NCBI GenBank assembly: GCA_025617745.1
Contig: CM046853.1
Coordinates: 36,402,625 to 36,466,624 of the forward strand
DNA from: Heliocidaris erythrogramma
Lineage: Eukaryota; Echinodermata; Echinoidea; Camarodonta; Echinometridae
DNA: 64,000 nt
Reading direction: 5' to 3'
The notes below the pieces were generated by a model. That model had not been told where the DNA came from. It was given only the letters and a program-made list of their open reading frames with translations, and made no database searches. How positions within the stretch are numbered: position 1 is the stretch's first letter; each line of letters starts with the position of its first letter. This document shows, piece by piece, positions 47,064 to 51,450 of this stretch. The position numbers were made by a program, and so were the translations under genes.

Positions 47064-48552
47064 CAAGAGAGTTTGTGTTTGTAAAGAAAGGAGTATTGAG
47101 AGAATGACACAATGAGAGAGAAAAAAAAGAGGGAGAGAGAAAAAAAAGAGGGAGAGAGAAAAAAAGAGGGAGAGAAAAAAAAAGAGGGAGAGAGAAAAAA
47201 AAGAGGGAGAGAGAAAAAAAAGCGGGAGAGAGAGAGAGAACACGTGAGTTCATGTGTTTGTAAAGAAAGAAGAATTGAGAGAATGAAACAATGAGAGAGA
47301 GAGAGAGAGAGAAGGGAGGAGAGAGAGAGAGAGAAGGGAGGAAAGAGAGAGGGGGAGAAGGAGTTGAATGAAACAATCAGCATGAGATAAAGAGAGATAG
47401 ATACAAATGTGAATAGAGAGGAGGAGATACAGCTAATACATCCCATTGTGAATGCATGCAACACCTATTCTATTTGAGAGAAAAACCTAATTTACAATGA
47501 TTGGTGTTTGATTAAAAAATGTGGTTGAAAAAAGAGCCTTGGGTTTGTGTCCATCTTAATTAGAGTTTGGTTGGTGAACACTGCAATTTAGCAATTAGAG
47601 AAATAAAGCTGTCACTTTCAATTTGGGAATGACATCAACTATATTTGGGCATAAATTCAAGGATATTATAAAGTTGCACAGAGTTGCAAACTCATACAGT
47701 AAAAAATGGTTAAAACATGTTATACCACTAGGAGGTCATACAGGATGGAGGATAAAACAATATTATCGCCACAAGGACAAAACTTGTTAAATATTAATAC
47801 CATATATGAGCACCATTGATGAATCATGGTATAGCTGCATTAAGCATGCATCCTGTACATGTACAACATATAATTGCTTTGTGTCCTATACACGTAGATA
47901 TGCTTTGAATATAATTCTGATTTTCATGCACAATCCCAAAAGGTATCATCTTCTTACCCGTGTCACGAAACTGGTTATGAGAGACATCCTAATCATATTT
48001 AAGACCAATGTTTATTCTTTCTGACCTTTATTACTGACAAAGGTGCAGAAAACATCCTTGTGTATATTTTTAACAACTATTGCATTTATCACCTGCTTAC
48101 CTCTGCCACTGACACAACAAGAGAAGTGTTATTTTGATTCATTATATTTACAACCTTCCAACCTGTCTCATTGCAATGGGTGTGGACGAATTATTTAAGA
48201 ATTGTATTATACTTTTGATATTTACTACCATCTTACTTGAAAAAAACCCTCTCGCCGTACCTTACGTATCCTTTTATAACTATTACATTTAATAATAACA
48301 ATAATGGTCATTTACATGTATAAAGTGCTATATAAAAAGAACTACCATACCTCCTTATGCATCATTTTATAACCATTTGTATTTACTACCTTCTTACCTG
48401 TATCATTAACGTGGGTACAGAAGATTTCTCTCGATGCCAGTCCTCCTCCACATGGTCCTCTTTCTTCATCATCATCCCCATCTTCACTTCCAGATGATCC
48501 AGGCAAGATGTCACATTCAGACCAAGCAGATGTCCTCCAAACATACTTTACC
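13210..48552 (-). CDS. THSD7A/B-like: Thrombospondin type-1 domain-containing protein 7 (THSD7A/B-like), 5'-truncated by window
   Basis: Twenty-three exons, all with GT-AG borders and matching phases, encode 1262 continuous residues. The order is about 17 TSP1 modules that alternate between a C-x-x-x-x-W-x-x-W-x-x-C type (for example CVLGEWGPWSEC, CRMTDWSPWSNC, CKLTQWTEWSEC) and a divergent type (for example WRTSAWSEC, WLTTEWGEC, WNSTEWSPC). These are followed by an EGF-like cluster near residues 1088-1127, a Ser/Pro/Thr linker, a transmembrane helix near 1202-1226 after PPWVYAI, and a 36-residue tail. This layout and many local matches identify the THSD7 family, large type I membrane proteins known from vertebrate endothelium, neurons and podocytes. 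The WxxW motifs and CSKTCG are typical sites for C-mannosylation and O-fucosylation. From family knowledge, roughly 450-480 N-terminal residues are missing and should lie beyond 64000. The 7A versus 7B choice cannot be made and may be a pre-duplication single gene. Confidence 0.93.
13316..13988 (-). other. Intron (tail/TM exons) with a TTAA-flanked element
   Basis: Non-coding. It holds a 98-bp TTAA-bordered element at 13834-13931 of the same family as 5238-5330 and a short AT/TA-rich patch near 13500-13560. Confidence 0.7.
13834..13931. mobile_element. TTAA-flanked small element, 93-98 bp family, copy 2
   Basis: Starts TTAACCGCTTGACAA and ends CAAATGGTTAA. It shares the TTTATGGAAA and CATACCA words with copies 1 and 3 and adds a short internal CCCAAGGTTCCGTTGGG palindrome. 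Confidence 0.55.
13989..14073 (-). CDS. THSD7 exon 22: transmembrane helix
   Basis: Encodes ASLPPWVYAI followed by a run of Ala/Val/Leu/Ile (about 20 residues) ending in CCA and a split lysine. PPWVYAIAA resembles the entry to the membrane helix in vertebrate THSD7A. Donor GCTAA|GTAAGTAT. Confidence 0.92.
14074..14574 (-). other. Intron with CT-rich simple repeat
   Basis: Non-coding; a CT/TCTCC-rich microsatellite occupies roughly 14418-14515, close to the next exon's donor. Confidence 0.75.
14575..14789 (-). CDS. THSD7 exon 21: Ser/Pro/Thr-rich juxtamembrane linker
   Basis: Encodes about 72 residues starting SMSSGQLEACLHVGF and rich in Ser, Gly, Pro, Thr and acidic residues, ending KSPQQQSFL plus a split alanine. 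It is likely an extended extracellular stalk. Borders CTTTCAG|T and CTAG|GTATGT; phase fits both neighbours. Confidence 0.9.
14790..15348 (-). other. Intron, no notable content
   Basis: AT-rich DNA with no repeat or coding signal that I can recognise. Confidence 0.6.
15349..15472 (-). CDS. THSD7 exon 20: EGF-like cysteine cluster
   Basis: Encodes GACTLDKPSSRSTCNPECH followed by SSYCTEDNKCVCDAGYKAIY. The C-x-C-x-x-GY ending is EGF-like and corresponds to the CNPPC...YCSE...CHCEEGY segment of vertebrate THSD7A. Donor ATACAG|GTAAGTCA. Confidence 0.93.
15473..16482 (-). other. Intron with an inserted C/G-ended repeat element
   Basis: Most of 15694-16055 is a foreign-looking element bordered by CCCGGGTGGGG and a long C run, itself flanked by GAATTA on both sides. 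The rest is AT-rich non-coding DNA. Confidence 0.6.
15694..16055. mobile_element. Repeat element with G-rich/C-rich inverted ends and GAATTA flanks
   Basis: The left end GGCCCGGGTGGGGGG and the right end CCCCCACC followed by a C run are inverted. GAATTA occurs immediately outside both ends (15688-15693 and 16056-16061), consistent with a 6-bp target duplication. The interior repeats ATACCTTAAAC-like words. Family unknown. Confidence 0.45.
16483..16578 (-). CDS. THSD7 exon 19: last divergent TSP1 segment
   Basis: Encodes GEQCYLFEWFVGEWERD, then VWCRRSDGLNVT, matching the C-Y-x-Y-x-W...TVWCQRSDGINVTGG region of vertebrate THSD7A. NVT is a possible N-glycosylation sequon. Confidence 0.93.
16579..17259 (-). 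other. Intron with a hairpin repeat copy
   Basis: Non-coding, containing a degenerate member of the hairpin family at 17076-17136. Confidence 0.65.
17076..17136. repeat. Dispersed hairpin family, copy 2
   Basis: Arms GAGAACCAGAAGGGTATTAA and its approximate complement ending GCCTTTTTGGCTCTC, with a loop of about 20 bases. More decayed than the copy at 11474. Confidence 0.6.
17260..17349 (-). CDS. THSD7 exon 18: C-terminal half of a TSP1 module
   Basis: Encodes GSEGIQVRSRASLTTDRVC then DDWETRTCS, the strand region after the WxxW motif supplied by the previous exon. It matches GGIQVRSRP of vertebrate THSD7A. Phase 1 at both borders. Confidence 0.92.
17350..18189 (-). other. Intron with tandem duplication of its 5' end and CT repeats
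   Basis: Holds a hairpin repeat (17417-17471), two CT-rich microsatellites (about 17800-17865 and 18025-18150), and a 239-bp-offset duplication (17704-17932 and 17943-18199) that includes the upstream exon's donor. Confidence 0.75.
17417..17471. repeat. Dispersed hairpin family, copy 3
   Basis: GTGCTAGAAGGGCATTAACTC and the inverted GAGTTAACTCCCTTCTGAC arms with a loop of about 9 bases. Confidence 0.6.
17704..18199 (-). repeat. Tandem duplication (239-bp offset) carrying an exon edge and splice donor
   Basis: 17704-17932 and 17943-18199 share AAGGAATA-TTTTGCTT, the ACATGTAC/GGGTACAC block, the CT repeat, the TTTACTTCTCGT stretch and finally TTACCTATGGGTCT. In the second copy that last word is the true exon end and donor; in the first it is a decoy donor plus 10 exon bases. 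Confidence 0.85.
18190..18292 (-). CDS. THSD7 exon 17: TSP1 module start
   Basis: Encodes REHSCEVPCAGECHHTSWSR followed by WSVCHRTCVQGRPI. The WSRWSVC and TC motifs are a canonical TSP1 start with a disulfide-preceding CEVPCAGEC cluster. Borders CATAG|AGAG and ATAG|GTAAGG. Confidence 0.93.
18293..18763 (-). other. Intron with a TTAA-flanked 81-bp element and a poly-T/poly-G tract
   Basis: A T-rich run leads into a run of about 12 G near 18545-18558; a TTAA-bordered element occupies 18624-18704. Confidence 0.7.
18624..18704. mobile_element. TTAA-flanked 78-81 bp element, copy 1
   Basis: TTAACCCGTTGACTACTGCA at one end and AAATGGGTTAA at the other. Five further copies lie at 32729, 40599, 44749, 45016 and 50782. 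Borders and length are constant, in both orientations. Confidence 0.7.
18764..18919 (-). CDS. THSD7 exon 16: divergent TSP1 module, second half
   Basis: Encodes IGECGAGVRRRNVTCRQPNG, then PDSYC, a spacer with a sequon (NIT), and GYEFLE. CGAGVRRRNVTC is the typical post-WxxC strand. Phase 0 at both ends. Confidence 0.93.
18920..19435 (-). other. Intron with GATA-type microsatellite
   Basis: GATA/GATAAATA repeats cover roughly 19098-19200 and 19265-19400, with a short non-repeat gap. Confidence 0.8.
19436..19581 (-). CDS. THSD7 exon 15: end of one TSP1 module and start of the next
   Basis: Encodes AVQTRYRSILQEPNQKGRPC, then ATLTLDKPCKAVPCYDWAI and TQWTECTTL. The RPCPATL and KPCKAVPCYDW cysteines match the module boundary in vertebrate THSD7A. 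Acceptor TTGCAG, donor ACACTG|GTAGGAT. Confidence 0.93.
19582..20167 (-). other. Intron, no notable content
   Basis: AT-rich; contains a short (GGTTAG)-like patch near 19698-19715. No coding signal. Confidence 0.6.
20168..20285 (-). CDS. THSD7 exon 14: canonical TSP1 start with CSKTCG
   Basis: Encodes FSTSTPLTTSQSCEVAC, then PVDCKLTQWTEWSECSKTCG. It has two tryptophans in WTEWSEC (C-mannosylation pattern) and the O-fucosylation motif C-S-K-T-C-G. Phase 0 to phase 1. Confidence 0.94.
20487..20560. repeat. Short inverted repeat (AAAATAGCGTTGAACAC arms)
   Basis: AAAATAGCGTTGAACACG at 20487 pairs with the inverted GTTCAATGCTATTTTT at 20545-20560; a second internal GTTGAACACGAACATAAT copy lies between them. 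Confidence 0.55.
20860..20952. mobile_element. TTAA-flanked small element, 93-98 bp family, copy 3
   Basis: TTAACCCATTGAACACTAAG at one end and CCAAAGGGTTAC at the other (one mismatch to TTAA). Confidence 0.55.
21421..21472. repeat. G-run / C-run palindrome
   Basis: A G run, AACCTTTTGT, a short loop, ACAAAAGG and a C run form an almost perfect hairpin of about 50 bp; it may be a MITE remnant or a structure-prone simple repeat. Confidence 0.5.
21711..21992 (-). CDS. THSD7 exon 13: TSP1 end plus complete divergent TSP1 start
   Basis: The longest exon (94 codons). Encodes DCPQDTFRTRNRRILRNP, the CPHLMEREQC cluster, NCFTYIWNSTEWSPCQL, CGEGIQDRLLQC and RSDGRIVEVSKCEE. The RSDG...CE ending matches the DCVRSDGKSVDLKYCE segment of vertebrate THSD7A. 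Phase 0 at both ends, so removal would keep frame. Confidence 0.95.
21993..22294 (-). other. Intron with a decayed exon-12 copy and (CTTT)n repeat
   Basis: A CTTT-rich stretch (about 22049-22110) is followed by a partial copy of the neighbouring exon (22123-22227). Confidence 0.8.
22123..22227 (-). pseudogene. Decayed duplicate of exon 12 (3' two-thirds) in the next intron
   Basis: Nearly identical to 22285-22389 at a 162-bp offset. On the minus strand it reads SRKPELVDA, then a stop (TAA where the real exon has TGT), then IEHCPDQCVVSSCTEWTICP. The second-last tryptophan is now Cys. The GTAAGAACTG donor is intact, but the upstream end has no copied acceptor. Confidence 0.85.
22295..22451 (-). 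CDS. THSD7 exon 12: canonical TSP1 start
   Basis: Encodes CVIPIDHGFRAQVTNLSEC, then VDACIEHCPGQCVVSSWTEW and TTCPQ. One split serine joins it to exon 11. Donor CCACAG|GTAAGAAC. A degraded copy of its 3' part follows at 22123-22227. Confidence 0.93.
22452..22839 (-). other. Short intron, no notable content
   Basis: AT-rich with no recognisable repeat. Confidence 0.6.
22840..22988 (-). CDS. THSD7 exon 11: divergent TSP1 module
   Basis: Encodes IDERKKCRWGVGRLDASW, AGDWQSCAVSKV and DCGYGVQRRGV. The donor used is GTCTC|GTAAGTGC; an upstream GAG|GTGTCT is weaker and breaks the phase match. Confidence 0.9.
22989..23567 (-). other. Intron containing a tRNA-derived SINE
   Basis: The SINE at 23047-23325 takes up about half the intron. 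The rest holds TAACCCTAAC-like words near 23336-23410. Confidence 0.75.
23047..23325 (+). mobile_element. tRNA-derived SINE (forward orientation)
   Basis: A tRNA-like head carries an A box (TAGTCGAGTGG) and a B box (GGTTCGAACCC). A body follows with CTTTGGCAAGACATTAA and GGGTACC, then a GAGCGCTATATAAATATCC tail and ATT repeats. It shares its central block with the reverse-oriented SINE at 36112-36418. Confidence 0.85.
23568..23749 (-). CDS. THSD7 exon 10: canonical TSP1 module
   Basis: Encodes DFMEEHCAIPCPVDCVLSDW, then SDWRSCTG, SRWQQILQPASNGGRPCP and HSTEW. NGGRPCP is the conserved turn in this position of THSD7 proteins. Ends in phase 0 (TGG|GTAAGT). Confidence 0.94.
23750..24331 (-). other. 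Intron, no notable content
   Basis: AT-rich; no repeat family recognised. Confidence 0.6.
24332..24601 (-). CDS. THSD7 exon 9: divergent TSP1 module (KGSWSDC)
   Basis: Encodes GRSTRQIDCLNSEIYPKTE, RPCKCPSYRLVPKGSWSDC, a charged insert, then ELECGNGIKYRPLVCLDQ and VDVTHCGTEKG. The CKCPSY pair matches the YCPCDKY segment of vertebrate THSD7A, and CLDQDDR parallels CYDQNGR. Confidence 0.95.
24602..25682 (-). other. Intron, AT-rich, no notable content
   Basis: About 1.1 kb with no repeat or open frame of interest. Confidence 0.6.
25683..25877 (-). CDS. THSD7 exon 8: canonical TSP1 start
   Basis: Encodes GIQCERSDGSIMESDLC, LQYGPPIPLSSEPCRIAC and DDCRMTDWSPWSNCHSQC, ending RRRRVQ. It parallels the CLQYAGPVPALTQACQIPCQDDC segment of vertebrate THSD7A unusually closely. 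Confidence 0.96.
25878..26559 (-). other. Intron, no notable content
   Basis: AT-rich, with a short TACCATGTA-type repeat near 26070-26110. Confidence 0.6.
26560..26790 (-). CDS. THSD7 exon 7: TSP1 end plus divergent TSP1
   Basis: Encodes DGSLATQERRRYILQQPQ, NGGEECPTLLREERTCNQP, DSCYSYTWLVGTWTEC, then IQEECGDGLKTR. Fragments of this exon recur upstream at 26930-27095. Confidence 0.95.
26930..27095 (-). pseudogene. Two truncated exon-7 copies in swapped order
   Basis: 26930-26978 reads GSLAMQDRRHYIL on the minus strand (exon 7 start, with AG retained before it), and adjacent intron bases are also copied. 27041-27095 reads EECPSLLHEERTCNKPLG (exon 7 middle). Relative to exon 7 the two pieces are in reverse order, so at least two truncated duplications or a rearrangement occurred. 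Confidence 0.85.
28600..29090 (+). mobile_element. Decayed non-LTR retrotransposon (C-terminal RT-end fragment)
   Basis: In one frame from about 28653: SWRDKVTNEEVLKRVNEER, then a stop, KHVGHMS. Later, in another frame, QKGISRPRPGIV, ELKGNLNYDMMKKKAHHREG. This is the familiar pattern near the end of LINE proteins (NEEVL-RV-EER ... GH ... GKRPRGRP ... MK-A-DRE-W). Several stops and a frame change show it is dead. The clade cannot be assigned. Confidence 0.65.
29121..29236 (-). CDS. THSD7 exon 6: canonical TSP1 start
   Basis: Encodes CFAPVRPPFSRPCEVQC, TLDCVVSEFGDWTPCPNTC and SS. It parallels LPCKKDCIVTPYSDWTSCPSSC of vertebrate THSD7A. Starts with one base of a split Arg codon; donor TCAG|GTAAAT. 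Confidence 0.94.
29237..29724 (-). other. Intron, no notable content
   Basis: AT-rich; nothing recognised. Confidence 0.6.
29725..29962 (-). CDS. THSD7 exon 5: TSP1 end plus divergent TSP1
   Basis: Encodes GGAACPDMETAEMKETRVC, NHHSCTLFGWLTTEWGEC, an acidic spacer, CGMGTQTRNVTC and INPAKIAPDKR. The VCNHHSCT.FGW run parallels the SCNEHPCTVYHW segment of vertebrate THSD7A. Confidence 0.95.
30255..30459 (-). CDS. THSD7 exon 4: canonical TSP1 start
   Basis: Encodes LPVEDEAMCEALTNRPATE, CEAPCSSDCVLGEWGPWSEC, SQTCESS and GLQERYRTIVAQPGPG. Acceptor CCACCAG, donor CCAG|GTTAGT. A WxxW C-mannosylation pattern is present. Confidence 0.94.
30460..31018 (-). other. Intron, no notable content
   Basis: AT-rich; nothing recognised. 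Confidence 0.6.
31019..31224 (-). CDS. THSD7 exon 3: TSP1 end plus divergent TSP1
   Basis: Encodes GHIHRSREIVAPPEHGGRKC, PHLTEHAPCNIQPCFRW, a VEEATC variant of the WxxC motif, and CGEGMMTRNVHCINSQE. The CINS(D/Q) ending matches CINSDGEE of vertebrate THSD7A. The donor is GAA|GTATGAAG, phase 0. Confidence 0.94.
32729..32808. mobile_element. TTAA-flanked 78-81 bp element, copy 2
   Basis: TTAACCCTTCAACTACTGAA to CTATGGGTTAA, with internal CAGGAGCCACCCGGTTCCC. Confidence 0.7.
36112..36418 (-). mobile_element. tRNA-derived SINE (reverse orientation)
   Basis: Read on the minus strand: a tRNA-like head GCCGTGGTCTAGTGGATAC (A box) and GGTTCGAGTCC (B box), then CTTTGGCAAGACATTAACC, GCCACTCTTACCCAGG, GGGTACC, a variable body and ATGCGCTATATAAATGTA. 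Confidence 0.85.
36980..37301. repeat. Nested palindrome cluster
   Basis: The word GAATAGCCGAGGAAGTGTAG occurs at 36983 and again near 37155, and its partner GCGAATCTACACTTCC at 37034 and near 37220, giving two hairpins. A longer arm starting TAAACCATTGCTATGATGTC at 37067 pairs both with 37128-37148 and with 37249-37301. Confidence 0.75.
40599..40678. mobile_element. TTAA-flanked 78-81 bp element, copy 3
   Basis: TTAACCTGTTGACTAATGTA to GCAATGGGTTAA; same internal layout as the other copies. Confidence 0.7.
41593..41653. repeat. Dispersed hairpin family, copy 4
   Basis: GAGAGCCATAAAGACGTTAAC pairs loosely with CTACCCTTCTGTCTCTC; degenerate. Confidence 0.5.
42203..42716. mobile_element. Composite palindromic element
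   Basis: 42203-42364 is a near-perfect inverted repeat (arms CAAATAATGAATGTTT / ACATTCATTATTTG, GTGCAATGGACAGAATATTT and AGGTGAAAGATGAAATGATCC). It abuts a second segment bounded by TATATGACACCTAA (42369) and the inverted TTAGGTGTCATATA (42701-42714). It is a likely MITE pair; family unknown. Confidence 0.65.
44034..44198 (-). CDS. THSD7 exon 2 of those visible: canonical TSP1 start
   Basis: Encodes ASMPLPDDLCNPADRPGTTT, DCHVACAKPCRVGPWTSWGP, CISFACDVKGTKKAK. It matches CHIPCPTECEVSPWSAWGPC...KKG of vertebrate THSD7A. Acceptor TTTTACAG, donor AAAAG|GTAAGT. Confidence 0.95.
44749..44828. mobile_element. TTAA-flanked 78-81 bp element, copy 4
   Basis: TTAACCCATTGCCGACGGGA to GTCAACAGGTTAA; opposite orientation to copies 1-3. 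Confidence 0.7.
44991..45123. repeat. Dispersed hairpin family, copy 5, interrupted by a TTAA element
   Basis: Arms GAGCCAGAAGGGCATTA and TTAACGCCCTTCCGGCTC remain. The loop TTAA is split by the 80-bp element at 45016-45095, and removing the insert and one TTAA restores a hairpin like that at 11474-11529. Confidence 0.85.
45016..45095. mobile_element. TTAA-flanked 78-81 bp element, copy 5 (nested)
   Basis: TTAACCCAATGCCTATGGGA to ATCAATGGGTTAA, inserted at the TTAA of a hairpin repeat; the uninterrupted relative at 11474-11529 acts as the empty site. Confidence 0.85.
47112..47225. repeat. Purine minisatellite (GAGAGAAAAAAAAGAGG units)
   Basis: Six to seven tandem units of about 17-19 bp inside a wider GA tract. 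Open frames made of Phe/Leu/Ser on the opposite strand here are low-complexity artefacts. Confidence 0.85.
48398..48552 (-). CDS. THSD7 exon 1 of those visible: divergent TSP1 module with acidic insert
   Basis: Encodes VKYVWRTSAWSECDILPG, an acidic Ser/Gly/Asp/Glu stretch, then CGGGLASREIFCTHVNDT. It matches YGWRTTEWTEC...LCGGGIQTREVYC of vertebrate THSD7A (around residue 480-530 by memory). Starts with one base of a split codon, so an upstream exon ending in phase 2 is required and is not found up to 64000. Confidence 0.93.
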
Positions 48553-48626
48553 CTGAGATAAATCAAGAACAAAGTCAATTCCGGTTGGACAAGGAGTTTT
48601 TAGAAAAAAAATAATCTGCAATATTA

Positions 48627-49012
48627 GCAAAATACATCATCATCTCGTTCTTCACCTCCACATGATCCTGGGGGTGTATCATAAAAGCTGTTCGTAAAGT
48701 TACGCATGACTTTACGAACGACTTGAGTATGAAATGCCAGATAGGATGGCCAAAGATTTTCCTGATGTTTTAACAAAGTGTGACTGTATTTCCAATAACC
48801 TCAAATGAATTATGGCAAAAAAAATATACTTTGCATTAAATATGTTTGTTATAATAAGAATGTTAATCTACATGTACATCTGCACAGTTCAACTTCGTAA
48901 AATTCGTAAAGTCATGCGTAACTTTACGAACAGCTTTATGAAACACCCCCCAGGTAGGATATTACATTCTGACCAAGCAGATGTCCTCCAAGCATACTTC
49001 ACCCTAAGGTAA
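48627..49012 (-). pseudogene. Partial copy of THSD7 visible exon 1, split by a TIR element
   Basis: 48956-49012 reads, on the minus strand, an acceptor TTACCTTAG then VKYAWRTSAWSECNILP. 48630-48668 continues the same exon (GSCGGEERDDD). Between them lies a TIR element (about 48666-48954). The copy lacks the CGGG...C end and the donor. Confidence 0.85.
48666..48954. mobile_element. MITE-like element with 40+ bp inverted ends
   Basis: Left end GGGGTGTATCATAAAAGCTG with TTCGTAAAGTTACGCATGAC; the right end is its inverted counterpart (AACTTTACGAACAGC ... GAAACACCCC). CCTGG/CCAGG at the edges may be part of the ends or a target duplication. Confidence 0.8.
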
Positions 49013-49126
49013 ATTAAGAACACAAATAAATCAATATTTCAGAAAGATAATACTTAAATATAAGTAACATTTTAATAATTATACTAGCAAATCAGCAATC
49101 TTCTTCGTGATCTTCTGTAATGACAG

Positions 49127-49600
49127 AAGTCACTCGCGATATGGAACTGTTCCGAAATTGGAACAGAATTTCTGGTGTAGGAACAAGGTTATTTTCACTG
49201 ATCCCATGCATGTCGATTCAAAATGCATTCATAGTGCAATATGAACAAAATTTATAAAGTATGATGTTTTTGTATTGAAAAAAATAGATTTGAATAGATC
49301 TTACATGACTATAGACAAATATTTGTCAAGTGAAATATGCATTTATTGGCAGGTGTATTATTCTATGCTTTCATAACTTATGAGACATCATAAAGATCTT
49401 AGCTCTAATACAATTATTTTATTTTTTCAGCTGTAGATGCTCAAAACAACAAATGACATCATCTTCAATGTCCTGTCTGAATCTCAGATTCCAATCACCG
49501 ACTTGGTTTTTTACAAATCATGCCTTCCACAAGACCATAGCCCACAGTCACGGTCAATAAGTCACTCGCGATATGGAACTGTTCCGAAATTGGAACAGAA
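49127..49600. repeat. Pair of identical 42-bp direct repeats, 432 bp apart
   Basis: AAGTCACTCGCGATATGGAA and the following 22 bases are identical at 49127-49168 and 49559-49600. The repeat includes an imperfect palindrome GTTCC-N6-GGAAC. Confidence 0.85.
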
Positions 49601-50465
49601 AATTAGAGCAAGTTTAATTGCACGAGTCGAGACGTCTGTAAATAACTCAATCTTGTCCATACTGATTGACCAGCTGTGTGATTGGTTCATAAAAGGACAT
49701 TTCAGCTGTAGGGTTGAACATTTTTAAGATTCATTGTTTCACCTAATATGATTAATACACTCCTGATCAATGGACGAAATTGCTTCCTGCACAGTAATTC
49801 CTAAAGTTATTTATTCAACGTGTAAGAAGTGGATATGTGTCAGTCCATCTCTCTCTCTCTCTCTCTCTCTCTTTCTCAATACACTTATATCACCGACAGC
49901 ACAATATTATCAAAATATTCTTTAAAAAAAATCAAAGATGACAGAAATATCTTTCACTTTCAAAAAATCAAAACATTAAAGCAATATCTTTTGCCTACTG
50001 TTCTCATAAAAGTAACTAAAATCCACCTATATGATATTGATAAAGGAAAACAAATCTTAATGAACATTTTTTTTTTTAAATGTGGGTTTATATTTAATTG
50101 TCACCATTCCTTAAAATGCTACCTTTTGAAAGAGCATGAATGGAAGTATGACAAGATACTCCAGAGCAAACTTGCCATTCAAGTTTGTCAATAGATGGCA
50201 TCTACAACTGTGTGATGCCTACCCTAGCTTTTCATCCTTTTGCATTTGCTCACCTAATGTGTGAACCGAATACTACCTTTTATCAAAAGACAAGCACAAC
50301 CGTGACAATGTGTCATTAGAAATTGGCAAACTATAATTCTGAAACCACAGATTTTATTATTAAATGTACATAGGGAATTGTAAGTTAAGCAACAGCTCAT
50401 TCAGTTCTTCAGCATAGGTATTTTGTCTTGTGATTTAAATATAAAATGGAACATATCGTCTGTTT

Positions 50466-50526
50466 AAAGACAGAAGGGCATTAACTCTGTACAAATGATG
50501 GGACTTTAATGCCCTTCTGGCTCTAA
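50466..50526. repeat. Dispersed hairpin family, copy 6
   Basis: AGACAGAAGGGCATTAACTC pairs with TTTAATGCCCTTCTGGCTCT. Confidence 0.65.
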
Positions 50527-50781
50527 GCAGATTATGTCTATACAATGCAGCAATACTTTTTAACTTGAGTGTAAAATGAGTTTCATATGAAGAGATTCTG
50601 CAATAACAGATGTGATGATGACCATGCCACAATTCATGATGCTGATTTGGGCTATTTGCCATGGGTCACAAGTCCTCAATTGAAAGCAGTATTTTGTGTC
50701 ATCTTATCTCATAAAATGTCTTATATTTCTATTATGATGTTGCAGAATCTTTGAGCTCCATGGTGGCGACTGCAAAATACA

Positions 50782-50859
50782 TTAACCTGATGACTACTGC
50801 ATTCTTTAGCTCTCATAGGCTTAATACAGGAGCCACCCAGTTCCCAGTCTATGGGTTAA
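50782..50859. mobile_element. TTAA-flanked 78-81 bp element, copy 6
   Basis: TTAACCTGATGACTACTGCA to CTATGGGTTAA. Confidence 0.7.
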
Positions 50860-51365
50860 GGATAGACATTGACTTCAGATGAAACCATGCAATATTCAGC
50901 ATGTGAAACCAGTGAGAGAGAGTCTTGTAGATCCTAATCTAGCAAAGTGGATAATACCCCAGTTACACCAACAAGACCGACATGAGATCGTCAACAGACC
51001 AACAAAGAATTACATTCCCGGCCAGGAAGAGGTCGGTTGGAATCGGTTTGGCAGTGTGACTGAGGTATAAGGAATGGAATCATCAAGAATTGCTATTCAG
51101 GTCCAGCCTACCCATTTGGCAGGACCTCTATTTGCGCTCTCTTCACATGATCAGTCGGTTGTTTGATAGTGTACTTGCACCATCGTCAATGGAAGCATTA
51201 AACGAGTGCTGGAAAGCTTGCCGTGTCTTCATGATCAGAATATTGGAATGGATGCTAGTAATGGGTTCTATGGTAGTCAATTAACCACCAGTCTGCTTGT
51301 TTAACGGGTGTCAGTATGGCACATGAACGTCCTTGCACCATTCAATCTATGTTAGTTTCTTAAAA

Positions 51366-51417
51366 ATGATGATGATGATGAAATTATGATGATGGTGATG
51401 ATGACTATGATGGTGAA

Positions 51418-51448
<31 letters not shown>

Positions 51449-51450
51449 AT
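51366..51450. repeat. (GAT)n microsatellite
   Basis: Imperfect GAT/ATG repeats; the His-rich open frame on the minus strand is an artefact of this repeat. Confidence 0.9.

Larger units (their letters stand above)
44199..48397 (-). other. Intron with nested MITEs, a GC-richer patch and purine repeats
   Basis: Holds two 80-bp TTAA elements (44749, 45016), the second inside a hairpin repeat (44991-45123). Also present are a GC-richer patch at 45520-46060 and a long GA-rich tract at about 46935-47360 that includes a tandem of GAGAGAAAAAAAAGAGG units (47112-47225). Confidence 0.75.

Noticed and set aside
46797..47464. Long minus-strand Phe/Leu/Ser frames
   Set aside because: Produced by GA/CT simple repeats read in all three frames.
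50879..51284. Two + strand frames in a less AT-rich patch
   Set aside because: No recognisable domain or splice partner; left as unexplained intronic DNA.
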